Source: Simmondsia chinensis (lineage: Eukaryota > Streptophyta > Magnoliopsida > Caryophyllales > Simmondsiaceae). From it: a DNA stretch of 64,000 bases. Shown piece after piece: positions 1 through 11,202 of this stretch; position 1 is the stretch's first letter; each line of letters starts with the position of its first letter. The translations under genes and the position numbers were made by a program. The notes under the pieces were generated by a model. That model was not told the origin of the DNA and made no database searches. It was given only the letters and a program-made list of their open reading frames with translations. The DNA lies in assembly GCA_018398585.1 (NCBI GenBank), contig JAGTTD010000015.1:30089478-30153477 (forward strand). The letters run 5' to 3'.

Positions 1-550
1 TAATAAAAATTTCTATTTGCTCTTGCTTTAAAAATAATAATAATAATAATAATATAAATATAAATAATTAAAAAAAAGAAGAAGCAGGAAAGTGCCGTTA
101 GGCACTGTAACGCCAGGCTGAATATTGGCCCACTAATTTCAACCCATTAATTCAACGGCTAAATATTGATATTATAATTATTGTATTGATTTTATTTTTA
201 CCCTATAAATAGGGACTAGAATGTGATATTTTATATATACAAAAATTATAAGTATTCACCTTCTTCTACTTATCTATAATTCCCTCTTTATAATATTTGA
301 GTTAAGAGTATTTGGTAGTACAGTTTTGGCCTCTTAGATCAGTGCAGGATCTAAGAGCGTTAGCGTTAGCGTTAGCTGAGCGTTGTATCCTGGGGACGGC
401 GCGTTGTTTACCTACTGCATCGGGCTTATCCGTAGGAGCGTGGAAACCGTCTTAAAGAAAGCGTGATTCGTGCCTCGCTCAGTTCTACTTTATCGGTAAC
501 TCATCATCTCCACGCGATTGAAGTAATAATTTTATTTATATTCTCCAATA
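1..550 (+). mobile_element. End of an LTR-type element nested in copia element A (cut by window edge)
   Basis: The copia element to the right is colinear with its sister copy at 22-26 kb up to the segment ending at 551, where homology stops abruptly. The sequence to the left is unrelated and looks like LTR material on the plus strand. It has a TATA-like CCCTATAAATAGGG near 200-215, a possible transcribed region after it, and a short GTTAGC triplet repeat at 359-376. The junction at 550/551 falls in the RNase H part of the copia element. The other end lies outside the window, so neither a target duplication nor the family can be given. Confidence 0.5.
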
Positions 551-3174
551 GAAGGATGCGCTTAACTGCCATCCAGTGCAATGATCGTGGAGCATGCATA
601 AACAAACACACCTGTTGAACTGCATAAGAAATGTCAGGACGAATAAAGGTGAGATATTGAAGGGCACCAACAATGAACCTATATAAAGTGGGATCAGTCA
701 TAAGTTCGCCGTCACCCAAGGAAAGCTTGGACTTGGAATCTGTAGGTGTAGCAACAGGTTTGCAGGAGAGCATGTCGGACCGGTCCAAGAGATCATGAGC
801 ATATTTAGATTGAGACAAGAACAACCCTGAAGATAAATGAGATACCGAGATGCCGAGAAAGTAATTAAGGCGTCCCAAGTCGGTCATGTCAAACTCGGAT
901 TGAAGAGAGCGAAGGAGTTCGTGGAGGACTACATGAGAAGAGGCTATGAAAACGATATCATCAACACAAACCAGTAAAATAGCCATATCATGCCCATGCT
1001 GTAAAACAAATAAAGATGAATCTGACGTACAGCTGCGAAAAAACCAACCTTTGTAAAAAGGTAGCAAAACGAGTGTAGCAGGCACGAGGTGCCTGTTTGG
1101 GACCATAAAGAGACTTACAAAGCTTACAAACATGATCAGGATACTGAGAACTGATGAAACCTAGTGGTTGCTTCATACAGACCTCTTCATTAAGCGTACC
1201 ATTAAGAAAAAAGTTTTTTGACATCGAGCTAATTAATAGGCCAGTGGCGAGAAGTGGCAATAGTCAAAATAGTACGAACAGTAGCAGGTTTAACAACAGG
1301 ACTGAAAGTTTCACCGTAGTCAATACCATATCGCTGGGTAAAACCCTGACCAACCAACCGTACTTTATAGCGTTCAACCTGACCTGCAGATGTTTGTTTG
1401 ACACGAAAAACCCACTTGGAGCCAACGATGTTACCATGAGGGGGTGGAGGAACAAGATCCCATGTGTTATTACGAATAAGAGCATTATATTCCTCAAGCA
1501 TGGCATGCTTCCAATTGTCATCAGTAAGTGCCTGCCTATAAGAAAAAGGTACCTCGGGCAACGAGCTGTGAGCAATCATAGAAGGCTTGAGAAGAGGCTT
1601 GACAATACCAGCACGAGCACGAGTCACCATAGGATGAATAGAGGAAGTAGGGGGAGCCAACGCCGGTGCGGGTGACGGGTCCACAGGAGCGACTGCAGCG
1701 GCGGGTGAAGCCACAGGGGACGCCGGTGGAGCCGGGGGGTGGCCGCTACAGCAGCGAGTGGCACCGCAGGAGGTCGCGCCGGCGGTGGGGATAGGCCCGC
1801 CAATGGGGAAGACACGAGAGGGGAAGAGAAAATTTGTTGAAGCCGGTTCATCGTATGTTGGAAGAAAATGCCCACTCGTGCAAATGGAAAATCTGCTTCA
1901 TCAAAAACAACATGCCTCGAAATAATAACTTTATTAGTAGAAAGATCCAAACATTTGTAACCCTTGTGATTCGGTGGATAGCCCAAAAAAACACATAAAG
2001 TAGAGCGCGGAGCAAGTTCGTGAGAGGCGGTGGCACTCATATTAGGATAGCAGGCACTACCAAAAACCCGAAGATTATCGTAATTAACTTTCTTCTTATA
2101 TAAACGTTGAAAAGGGATCTTTTTCTTAATAGAGGTGGATGGTAGGAGGTTGATAGTATGAATTGCAACCGAAACTGCTTCAACCCAAAATTCCAAAAGC
2201 ATGCAAGCTTGAAATAAAAGGGAATGCATCATGTTACCAGTAGTACAATGCATGCGTTCAGTTTTCCCATTCTGTTGGGAGGTGTGAGGGCAGGAAACCC
2301 TACTAAGAATGCCCCTTTGCAGAAAAAGACTGTTAAGGTCACGGTTGATATATTCAGTGCCATTATCACATTGAAAATGTTTGATTTCCACACCAAATTG
2401 ATTCAACACAAGATTACGAAACTGAACAAATAGGTTAAAAACCTCAGATTTGGCACGCATAGGATAAATCCACACAAAATGGAAATAATCAACCAATAAT
2501 AGCAAATAATACTTAAAACCACTTAAACTGATAACAGGTGATGTCCATACATCGGAATGAACAATAACGAAAGGATGCGTAGTACTAGTGACAAACTTTT
2601 GCAAAGGTAAACGACTATGCTTACGAAGTTGGCAAGCATGACACAAACTGGACTCAAAAGAACTCGAACAAGAAATAAATTTTTGTTTGACTAAAGTGGA
2701 CAAGACTGGCTCCCCGGGATGGCCAAGTCGAGGATGCCAGAGAGATTGTGTGTTCTTGGAAGCAACTAGGGAAACATGTGGGGAGGATGCCACGGGCTGC
2801 CCGGGTTGACCAAGTTGACTGACTGTGTTTGGTTTGGGAACAGCGAAAAGAAGCCCCGAGCTAGCACAACGAATAATGAGGGACATTGTTTTAGCATTTT
2901 TAATGGAGAAACCACCCGAGTCAAATTCTAAAAAGCAACAATTATCTTTATAGAATTGACGAACATATATTAAATTAGTGGAAAGACCAGGAACATAAAG
3001 AATATTATGCAAATTGAACGGACCAACAGGTGTAAGAAGAGAACCAGATCCAATCCCAACAATCGATAAACAAGTGCCATTACCAACTAATATTTTATCA
3101 TAACCATGATAAGGACGAAAAGACGTTAGCAAATTGGGGTTATTAGTCATATGAGACGATGCACCACTATCCAT
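551..3174 (-). pseudogene. Broken copia pol: protease, integrase, reverse transcriptase
   Basis: The aspartic protease begins with MDSGASSHMTNN at 3174. It is followed by the GAG-pre-integrase motif (LWHPRLGHPG, zinc-binding H/C residues), the integrase core (HSDVW, then DNGTEY, then the NGKTERMH glutamate) and the integrase C-terminal part, all in one 516-codon frame to 1624. The proline-rich linker and the start of reverse transcriptase lie in another frame at 1229-1714, and the rest of reverse transcriptase at 551-1133 in a third, so there are at least two frameshifts. The catalytic YVDD of reverse transcriptase reads CVDD. RNase H is cut off at 551. There is no Gag. The gene cannot make a working polyprotein. 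Confidence 0.85.
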
Positions 3175-3708
3175 TATCTAGGGAAAATCAACTATAGGAG
3201 TAGAATGAGCAGTAAGAGATTGAAAAATAATTTGAGGAGATGCAAATCCTGAATAAAAATTAGATCCAGTGGCATAAGTATTAATTGCAGGATGAAAAAG
3301 TGGTGGATATAACATATGCACACCATAAATAGGAGCACCGAAGAAAGGTAGCCCGGGTTGTGAAGTAGAACCAATCATTGCGTGGTTATGAGGGAAGAGA
3401 GTAAGATGAGCTTTGTGCTATTGTAATCGTCCCCGAAACTTCAACCTGAGGGCAACGTCACAGAGAAGTAGCGGTGCTGGAATTTGGTGCAGGTAACATC
3501 ACAGAGAGGGAGAGAGGAGACGGATGGCGAAGGAGGGCGGCGTGGCTGGTGTGCAGTGGCGGCTGGGTGTGGGTGCGGCTGCTAGGGTTTGTTTAGGGTT
3601 TCGGTTCTCTCTCTCTCTCTCTCTCTTTTGGCAAAAAAAAAAGAATGAAAATTAAAAAGGAGGCTAGAGTTTGCCTTTACGAGAGGGCTCGAGAGAGCTC
3701 TGATACCA

Positions 3709-3846
3709 TGAAAGAATGAGAAACACACATAATGCTGTGGCCCTCTCGTATATTTATAGAATATATAATGGGCTTACATCATACATAAAGCAGGCCCATT
3801 GGACTCAGATACATATAGTAATAATCCTAGATAATATAGTCTAACA
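3709..3846 (-). repeat. 5' LTR of copia element A (138 bp)
   Basis: On the minus strand it starts TGTTAGACTATATT and ends CTTTCA, directly followed by the primer binding site. It matches the two LTRs of element B in order and motifs, including the TATA-like TATAAATATACGAGAGGG stretch. No partner LTR is in the window because the other end of the element is truncated. Confidence 0.85.
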
Positions 3847-3851
3847 CATAT

Positions 3852-4180
3852 TGTAGGAAAACACTTAAACATAAAAGGACAAAGAAATAAGTAAATAAGC
3901 AAAAGCAAATAACGTATAAAAAAAAAAGCCAAACCTTTTTCAACAATTTGCCTCCTCCAACCATTCTCAGTGCACTTTTAATTGATGCGATAAAACCTCG
4001 AGATGGAGCCATAGTCTCTTTGTTGGAAACATGTAGTTGCTTGGCTAGGGTTTCACAGAAGGAGATGCAATAAAACACCACCTATTCGTATTTATATAGT
4101 GAATGAAGTGATATGCATGACGACGAGAAATATTAATAATGTAAGCAAAATTAGATTCATTTATTGTAAATCAATTTACA
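3852..4180. other. AT-rich stretch, nothing recognised
   Basis: This stretch lies between copia element A and the MITE candidate at 4185. It is AT-rich with no repeat, RNA or convincing coding signal. A minus-strand reading frame at 3827-4081 is hydrophobic and low in complexity, and I do not regard it as a gene. Confidence 0.4.
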
Positions 4181-4184
4181 AAGG

Positions 4185-4736
4185 GTGCATTTGGTTCGGC
4201 TTATTTCAACTTATCTTTTTTCAGCTTATTTGTTTCAATAAGATCTGTCCATTTAAGATCTGTATCTTTTTTACAGTGAAGTGTTTAGTTGCACAGTGCC
4301 AAAAAGATCTTTTTTTTTTTACAAAATAAAGCATTTTAATACAAGTTAAAAAAGTAACTTACCAACTATAATCACAAAAATGACCTAATAATATACATTA
4401 TAATGCGTAAAAGAGAATCATGATAATAATTTGTCAAGGTAATGGAAAGTAGTGACTGTAGCGACCCACAATCATAAAAGGTGTGACAGTCGGTGGAAGT
4501 GGTGATAACAAGTAAAAGTAGGTCATGGTGATGAATGTTTCTATAGCGGAATAAGTTGTGAAAAAAATTTTGTTTTGTATTTTTTTTTTATTTAGTTATA
4601 AAACAGTTTTTTAATCTTTTTATTTAAGTTATGAAAAAGATGTAAAAATATCTTTTTTATCAATCAAAAGCAAATTCCGCAATTAAAAAAAGTTTTTTAC
4701 AATTTTTAACTGTAAAAAAATTAAACCAAATACAGT
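4185..4736. mobile_element. MITE candidate with GGTGCATTTGGTT-type ends
   Basis: The left end reads GGTGCATTTGGTTCGG. The right end, reverse complemented, reads GACTGTATTTGGTTTAA, so the ends are imperfect inverted repeats of about 14 bp around a very AT-rich core. This end sequence resembles hAT-derived MITEs common in plants. I see no clear 8-bp target duplication, so the exact borders are uncertain. Confidence 0.35.
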
Positions 4737-4886
4737 CATGGCAGTTCCATATGAAAAAAAAAAAAAAAAAAAGAGAGATAATTTTATTTTTTTTTGGACA
4801 AATAATTGTCCTCTAACAAAAATAAAAAGATTCCGTACCACCAAATAGTGCGGAGGGTTCTTTGTACATTTGTTGTCCTGTACTAA

Positions 4887-5368
4887 GGCCATCTTCAATG
4901 GTATTCCAAATTCTTGGGGCACCCAAAATAATTTAAAAAATGGGGCTCATTGGAGTCCCATTTATGGGGCTTCAGAAGTGAAGTCCCATTTATATTTTTA
5001 TAAATTTTTAATTAAATTTATATTTTTTAAATAATTTTTAATTAATAAAATATATTAAATTTTATTTAAATATATGTTTTAAATATTAATAACTTTTTAT
5101 ATATTGAATTTGAGTATTTTTTTTAATTTACTTATTCATATTACGTTATTTTTTATCAATATAAATTTTAATTTTTTTTCTCAATATAATTAATTATTTT
5201 TTAATTACATTTGTTTTTAATGCATTTTTATCTTTTACTTTGAATTAATTAAAATAGTATAAATGATATTAAATATTAAAATATCTAAAAAATGGGGCTT
5301 AAAAAATGAGGCACGGTTGGAGAGGAGAAGCCCCATTTTTTAAAAATGGGGCACTGTTGCGAGCAGCC
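4887..5368. mobile_element. PIF/Harbinger-like MITE candidate (TAA duplication)
   Basis: The segment starts GGCCATCTTCAATGGT and its right end, reverse complemented, starts GGCTGCTCGCAACAGTG. It is flanked on both sides by TAA, the target duplication typical of PIF/Harbinger elements. Copies of the word AAAATGGGGC occur near both ends in inverted orientation. The terminal repeats match at only about 9 of 16 positions, mostly differing by transitions, so this is an old or divergent copy. Confidence 0.45.
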
Positions 5369-5374
5369 TAACTA

Positions 5375-5715
5375 GCACAGTTTTAAAAAAGAATTTACAA
5401 AATAGCACCTTTAAAAAAATATTTAACAAAATGGTATAGTTTACTGTCTACTTTTCATCACATGTCATTTTAAACTGCTTATAATCAACAGCGTGCAACA
5501 GTGCACTCAATTTTTTTAGTATAGTATCTTTAAAATTAATAAAATATTTTTTAATTTAAATTATTTTAATTTTTAATTTTATAATTTGTATCACTAAATA
5601 CATATATTATTTAATACAATAATTTAAATTATAATGAGTAACGACTTAAAATGTGTCCCTTATTTAGATCTTTCTTATCAATAATATTATAATATCATAG
5701 TTCTTATATAAGATT
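5375..5715 (+). repeat. Left arm of AT-rich inverted repeat around the LINE
   Basis: This AT-rich arm contains TTTAACAAAATGGTATAG, a CGTGCAACAGTGCACTC segment and a long A/T tract. The same features occur in the same order, reverse complemented, in 10860 down to about 10500. One sub-block (CCCTTATTTAGATCTTTCTT) is instead repeated in direct orientation at about 10310-10450, so the symmetry is not perfect. The outer words resemble the ends of the foldback MITE at 13040-13265. Confidence 0.5.
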
Positions 5716-5849
5716 GGCAGAGTAACAAAGAGATGGTGTTTGATGAAGATAAAAGTAAATTTTACTCTTTTCTTTGTAAAGAAGGCTTGAGTTTGAAAAG
5801 CAAAAGTTCAACATTAGAGAGAGAAAGAAAGGAAGAAAAAGGTAAAAGG

Positions 5850-8800
5850 TTTTTTTTTTTTTTTTTTTTTAACACTACAAAGCCCGCATGCCAAAAAATT
5901 ATATACCACTAGCGTTCATGGTTACAAAATCAATCAAGGGAAGGGGGATAGTGTTCCACCAATCATGATTACAGGTGCCTGAGAAGTGCCCCTTAGCTAC
6001 AAAATAGCCCACCCTATTACAGTTCCTAGGACACCAAACAAAAGACGAAGCTTTGAAATAAACAACAAAGGAGCAAATATCATCGACAATAGCAAGGATC
6101 TCCCACGGGCACGATCCTCGGTCCAAAAAAGCATCGATGAGGGTCTTGCAGTCAGACTCGAAGACGATGCTGCGCCATCCTTGAGTTTGAACATAACAAC
6201 AAGCTGCCCTCAAAGCGAGGGCCTCAACAATGAGAGGAGAAGAAGCCTGGAAGGAGCCGCACCAACCTACAACAATCCCACCAGAAGAGTCCCTAGCAAC
6301 CACAGCAGCCGCCGTCAAGACATCTTCAGAATTCCACGCAGCGTTGGAATTGATCTTGATGAACCCGTCCGGAGGCTGGGACCAATGGACTAGAGCTGAT
6401 GGGGGGGCTCTTCCGGAGAAAGACGGGGAGGGAGGAAGGTTAAGGAACTCCTTTGATCCACACAAAGCATCCTGAGCAATCCACTGAAGCTCCTTGGATG
6501 GACCTTGAAAAACAAACGAATTCTTGTTCTTCCAAATTTTACAACAAAGGAAAGCAACAAAACTTGGACTATTTTTACAAAACGAAAACTCATTACAGAT
6601 ATGTTCCCACCACCACCGAAAACCCCCAAAACCTTCTTTTTGAAAACGAAAACCAAACATAGAGCCAAACCAAGCCGCCCTAGCTGGGGGGCAGAAAAAG
6701 AGAATATGATTGATTGATTCCAGATTTTCCCCACACGGAGCACAAGCAAAAGGGCCTGGAACTCTCCTTTTCCCAAGATTTTCCTGGGAAGTGAGAGCAT
6801 TGTTAAAGGCTCTCCAAATGAAGTGCTGAATTTTGGGAGTGGCATGAAGAGTCCATATAGCTTTAAGAGCTCTTGAAGAAGGGGTGAATGGAGAAGGGGA
6901 TCCCCTTCTAATGCTTTTGCACCAGAAGTTGTACCCCGAACGCATAGAGAAATCCCCTGAAGAATCAAAATGCCAGACTAATTGATCCAAGCTCCCCGAC
7001 CTCCCAATCGGGATAAGAGAGACCCGGTCAGCAACCCGGGACCCGAGCTAATGATGAACGAGTGGTAAGTTCCATCTTCGAGCTTCCGGAATCATGAGTT
7101 GGTCAACCGAGACCAAAGGGCAGTCCTCTAGGTGGGGGATCGACACAGTGAAGTCCGGAGACGAAGGAAACCACTTGTCATTCCAGATGTTAATGCTAGT
7201 GCCACCAAGGACGTTCCATCGAACTCCTTTAAGGAGGAAGTCGCGACCCTCGATGATACTTCTCCACCCCTAAGATGGGTTGCTACCCAACTTAGCCTTG
7301 AGGAAGGAGCAATTGTGAAAATAAATCCCCTTGAGGATACAGACCCAAAAAGCGTCAGGGTTTTGAACAGCTCTCCAAGCTTGGTTGGCGAGCATAGAGA
7401 TGTTGACACCTTCCATGTCTCTGAAGCGTAAACCCCCTTGACATTTCGGTGTCGAAATTTTATCCCAACTAACCCAATGAATACCTTTGTCTTCGACGGA
7501 TCGCCCCTTCCACCAAAAACGAGCGAAAAGGGCATTGATTTTACGAACAAAAGTAACCGGGATTTTGAAGCAATGCATGACATATGACGGGATAGTGGCA
7601 AGGATAGATTTGATGAGAATTTCTCTCTTCCCGTGAGAAAGCATCTTAGCTTGCCAACCTTGAATCTTGTTTCGAATGCGATCAAAGAGAAAACCAAGTG
7701 CACTTTTTTTCGACCTACCCCAGAGAACTTGGAGGCCTAGGTAGCGGTCCCCGTCCCTCATCTGACGAACTCCCAAAAGAAGCAATAGCTCCTCCTTGGA
7801 ATTGGTAGATGTGTTAGAGGAAAAGAAAGCCTGGGATTTCTTGAAATTCACTGTTTGGCCCGATGCATCACAAAAACACGAAATAATGTCCTTGACACAA
7901 TCGCCCCCTTTTTTAGAGGCTTCAAAGAAGAGAAGGCAATCGTCGATGAAAAGGAGGTGAGAGATAGCGGGGCAGGTCCTTTTAATGCGAAGACCCTTCC
8001 AATCCCCTTGAATAGAGGCCTTGTTGATAAGGGAAGAAAGACAATCCATTACCAACAAGAAGAGATAAGGGGGAAGGGGGTTCCCTTGTCTTAGACCCCT
8101 GTTCAAAGGGATTGGGTTAATCCTCCTCCCATTGAGCACTGGAGAAGCTTGAACCGTCGTGACACATTTCATGACCCGGTTGACAAAATTTCTGTGAAAG
8201 CCTCGTTTGAGTAACAATTGTTCGAGAAAGGACCAATCCACTTGATCATAAGCTTTTGAAAGGTCGATCTTAAGGGCCATGGTAGACGAAGTTCCTTTTC
8301 TTTTATTTTTTAAAGCATGGAACCCCTCTTGTGCAACAAAAATGTTGTCATGAATTCGTCTTCCTTTAATAAAAGCCGCCTGAACCGGATCAATGAGCCA
8401 TTCATGAATGGGCAGAGTCTATTAGCCAAGATTTTTGAAATAATTTTATAGCTAAAATTGCACAGGCTAATAGGACGGAATTAATTAAGATTATCTGGTC
8501 TTGGGACTTTAGGAATCAAAACTACATTTGTAAAATTAAAGGAAGAGAGAAGGTTTCCACTTTCAAAAAAACCCCTAACTGCCCCCATAACATCAACTGA
8601 AATATCGTCCTAGAAACTCGAATAAAAGATACCTGGGAAGCCATCAGGTCCCGGAGCTTTGAGCCCTCCCAGCTGGTTGACAGCCTCCTTGATCTCATCA
8701 TCACTAACCCCGCTTAGCAAGCAATCGTTCATCTCGGAGGTGACAGTCGATAAAACACTGTCCAGTACCTCATCGGTGCGGGAAGTTCGGTGCTGCTTGT

Positions 8801-10015
8801 ACAGGTCGATGAAGTGATTTTTGACCATTGCCTCAATCAAAACGGGGTCATCAACCCACTCGCCGTCCCGATCTTTGTCTTACAACGGCGTTAGCTTTCT
8901 TCCTTTGCGATGATGAGGCGTGAAAAAAGCGAGTATTTCTATCCTCGAAAGAAAGCCAGTTAATCCTAGCTCGTTGATGCTAGAATCTTTCTTCTGCTTC
9001 CCAAGTGGCCTTAAGTTCTGAAACCAGTCTCTCTTCTTCCTCTCTGTCTTTTGTCGTTGAAACTGTACTTTGAATGAGAGTGAGTCTCTCCATGGCATCA
9101 ATAATCTTTCTTTTTCTCTCCCTAGATCGATCAATGCTCCAATTTTTCAGCTCCTTTCGACAGTGAGAAAGCTTTCTGTTGAAAGTGAACATACGGGATC
9201 CCCCCACGTGAACTCCGCACCCTTTCCTGACAACACAACCGATATCCTCTTCCAGAAGCCATTTTGATTCGAATTTGAAGTCCCTTGTTATTTTTGGAAT
9301 ATCATATCTGAGAATAATAATCAACGGAGAGTGATTGGAACCAACCGCAGGTGAGAGGATGACTTGAGCATTTGGAAACATAGCTTGCCACTCGTAGTTT
9401 GCAGCTGCTTTATCGATACATTCTTTGATGTTGAACTCGTCATCTTGTTTGTTTGTCCACGAAAAATGGCACCCACTCAATGGGAGTTCCATGAGATCAC
9501 ATGAATCCAGAAAGTCGTGAATCCATGCAAGCTGACTGTCACTAACTTGGGACCCTGACAGTTTATCAGAAGTTGAAGAAATCGTATTAAAGTCACCGGA
9601 TACCATGATCGGGAGGTCTGGACAGTTGCAAACAGCAGCAAAATCAGACCAAAAACGAGCCCTTCGGTGTCTGACCGGTTCCCCATACACAAAAAAATGA
9701 CGCCACTTCCTGCCCGTGTTGATTTCCTCGATATCCACAGAGATGAATCTATTCGATTCTGCCATAACCAAAATAGACATCTCATTTGTCCACCATAAAG
9801 CCAGGCCACCCGACAATCCAACTGGTTCGACGATGTGAGAAAACTCAAATCCCATGCTTCTACTTTTATGTCTCATAAAGTTATTTTTTTCTTTAGTTTC
9901 AGAAAGAAAAATAGTAGCGGGCCTATATTTCGAAATGTGCTCCCTAAGAGCCTGAACTGTCAACGATTGGCCCAATCCCCGACAGTTCCAGCATAAGATA
10001 GAGAAAAGAAGAAAA
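5850..10015 (-). mobile_element. L1-type LINE, 5'-truncated, minus strand
   Basis: A 22-base poly-T tract at 5851-5872 is the poly-A tail of a minus-strand non-LTR retrotransposon. Upstream on that strand come, in order, an apurinic endonuclease, a reverse transcriptase, a zinc-binding C-terminal domain and an RNase H. The element ends at about 10010, right where the endonuclease begins (ILCWNCRGLGQ), so ORF1 and the 5' UTR are missing, as is usual for 5'-truncated LINEs. A (GA)n tract abuts the 5' end. I could not settle a target duplication because both flanks are purine-rich. Confidence 0.85.
5899..10003 (-). pseudogene. Broken LINE ORF2: endonuclease, reverse transcriptase, RNase H
   Basis: The endonuclease/exonuclease/phosphatase domain runs from about 10000 to 9280 and shows CWNCRGLG, FLSETKE, VSGDFNT and GSNHSPL. 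The reverse transcriptase occupies about 8840-7270, with LKAPGPDGFPG, KIDLSKAYDQVDW, LNRGLRQGNPLPPYLF and FIDD where FADD or YADD is expected. The zf-RVT domain (IWTLHATPKIQHFIWRA, with Cys residues) and an RNase H (KINSNAAW, FESDCKTLIDAF) lie in 6990-5899. The frame changes several times, including near 8900 and between 8610 and 8280, and the catalytic tetrad is altered, so the element is dead. Confidence 0.85.
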
Positions 10016-10016
10016 C

Positions 10017-10069
<53 letters not shown>
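10014..10069. repeat. (GA)n microsatellite
   Basis: About 55 bases of nearly pure GA dinucleotide immediately upstream of the truncated 5' end of the LINE. It may be the site at which reverse transcription of the LINE stopped and joined, but that is inference. Confidence 0.9.
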
Positions 10070-10073
<4 letters not shown>

Positions 10074-10299
10074 AAGAGGGAGAGAGAAAAGGTGAGAAAA
10101 AGTAGAGTAATGAAGTGGAGTGTTACCCAGTAATCAAAATTAGTTGTGTTTCTTTTTTATGATTTATTTTTTAAATTATATAGAAATTATATGAAATAAT
10201 TTTTTTAGTTTTTGAATTACATATATCTAATAAAATAGTTTAAATAATAATATACAAATGCATAAACTCATAATTTTTTTGTGAAAACATTACCATCTT

Positions 10300-10860
10300 C
10301 TTATTTAAACGTGACGCTCATTTATATCTTCCTTATTAATAGTACTATAATATTATAGTTCCTGCATGAGATAGTTCAAATAATAATATATATATATCGC
10401 CATCACCTTATTTAAATGTATCCCTTATTTATATCTTTCTTACTAATAGTTCAAATAATAATATACATATATCTTTTAATTTAAAAAATACATATACATT
10501 TAATGATTCAAATTTATAAATTAAATATTAAAATAATTTAAATTAAAAATTATTTTAAATTAAAAAGTTATTTTATTAAATTTTTTAATTTTAAAGATAT
10601 AATACTAAAAAAAAATTCCTACCGTTGCACACCGTTGCGCGACGTTAGAACGTTGTACGATGTTTCTAACATCATGCAACGGTGTGCAGCAGTGAAGGAA
10701 ATTTTTTCAAATAGTTGACAAGTTATTGTAAGCTGTTTGAAATATCATGCAACGACAAGTAACAATAAGCTATACCATTTTGCTAAATATTTTCCAAATG
10801 TATCATTTTGATAATATTTTTATAAAATTATGCTAATTTACTAATTTACTCGAAATTAAG
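10300..10860 (-). repeat. Right arm of AT-rich inverted repeat around the LINE
   Basis: Read on the minus strand from 10860 this gives TTTAGCAAAATGGTATAG, then short words built on CGTTGCA, then the same A/T-rich tract as in 5375-5715. It also has its own small inverted repeat, CCGTTGCACACCGTTGC against GCAACGGTGTGCAGC. Together with the left arm it brackets the LINE. It probably represents a pre-existing foldback MITE into which the LINE inserted. Confidence 0.45.
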
Positions 10861-11202
10861 AGGGTACTGGAGAAGTAGTGGACTGAAAAGGATTCAGGCT
10901 TTGCTGGTGAAAGTGTTGCAGAGAGAGCCCCTGTATATTTGGCTAATATTTCCTGCATTTGAACAGGGCCACTCCTGATATTCTTCGAATTATAAGTAAA
11001 ATTTTAAATTGTATCCCTTATATATAATAATATTTTCTTCAAAATCTACCATAATACAATTTTTACTTTAAAAACTATTTCCTCGAAATTTGAGACTCCC
11101 TAAAATTCGGGAGCCCTAAGTGGTTGTTTGGGTTACTTGAGGTTATGTTCGGCCTTGCCCGTGAATTTTGAAGTATAAAAAAGACTTTGACCTCATTTGT
11201 CA

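Larger units (their letters stand above)
551..3846 (-). mobile_element. Ty1/copia element A, gag-less and truncated at its 3' end
   Basis: This minus-strand copia element has its 5' LTR at 3709-3846, a primer binding site TGGTATCAGAGC (complement of initiator tRNA-Met) at 3697-3708, then protease, integrase and reverse transcriptase in copia order. It is cut at 551 by another insertion, so most of RNase H and the 3' LTR are missing. About 520 bp separate the primer site from the protease, and no Gag or zinc knuckle is found there. The LTR and proteins closely match element B at 22364-26569, so the two belong to one family. Confidence 0.85.

Noticed and set aside
359..376. Telomere-like repeat (GTTAGC)3
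   Set aside because: The unit is GTTAGC, not the plant TTTAGGG, and there are only three copies within an LTR.
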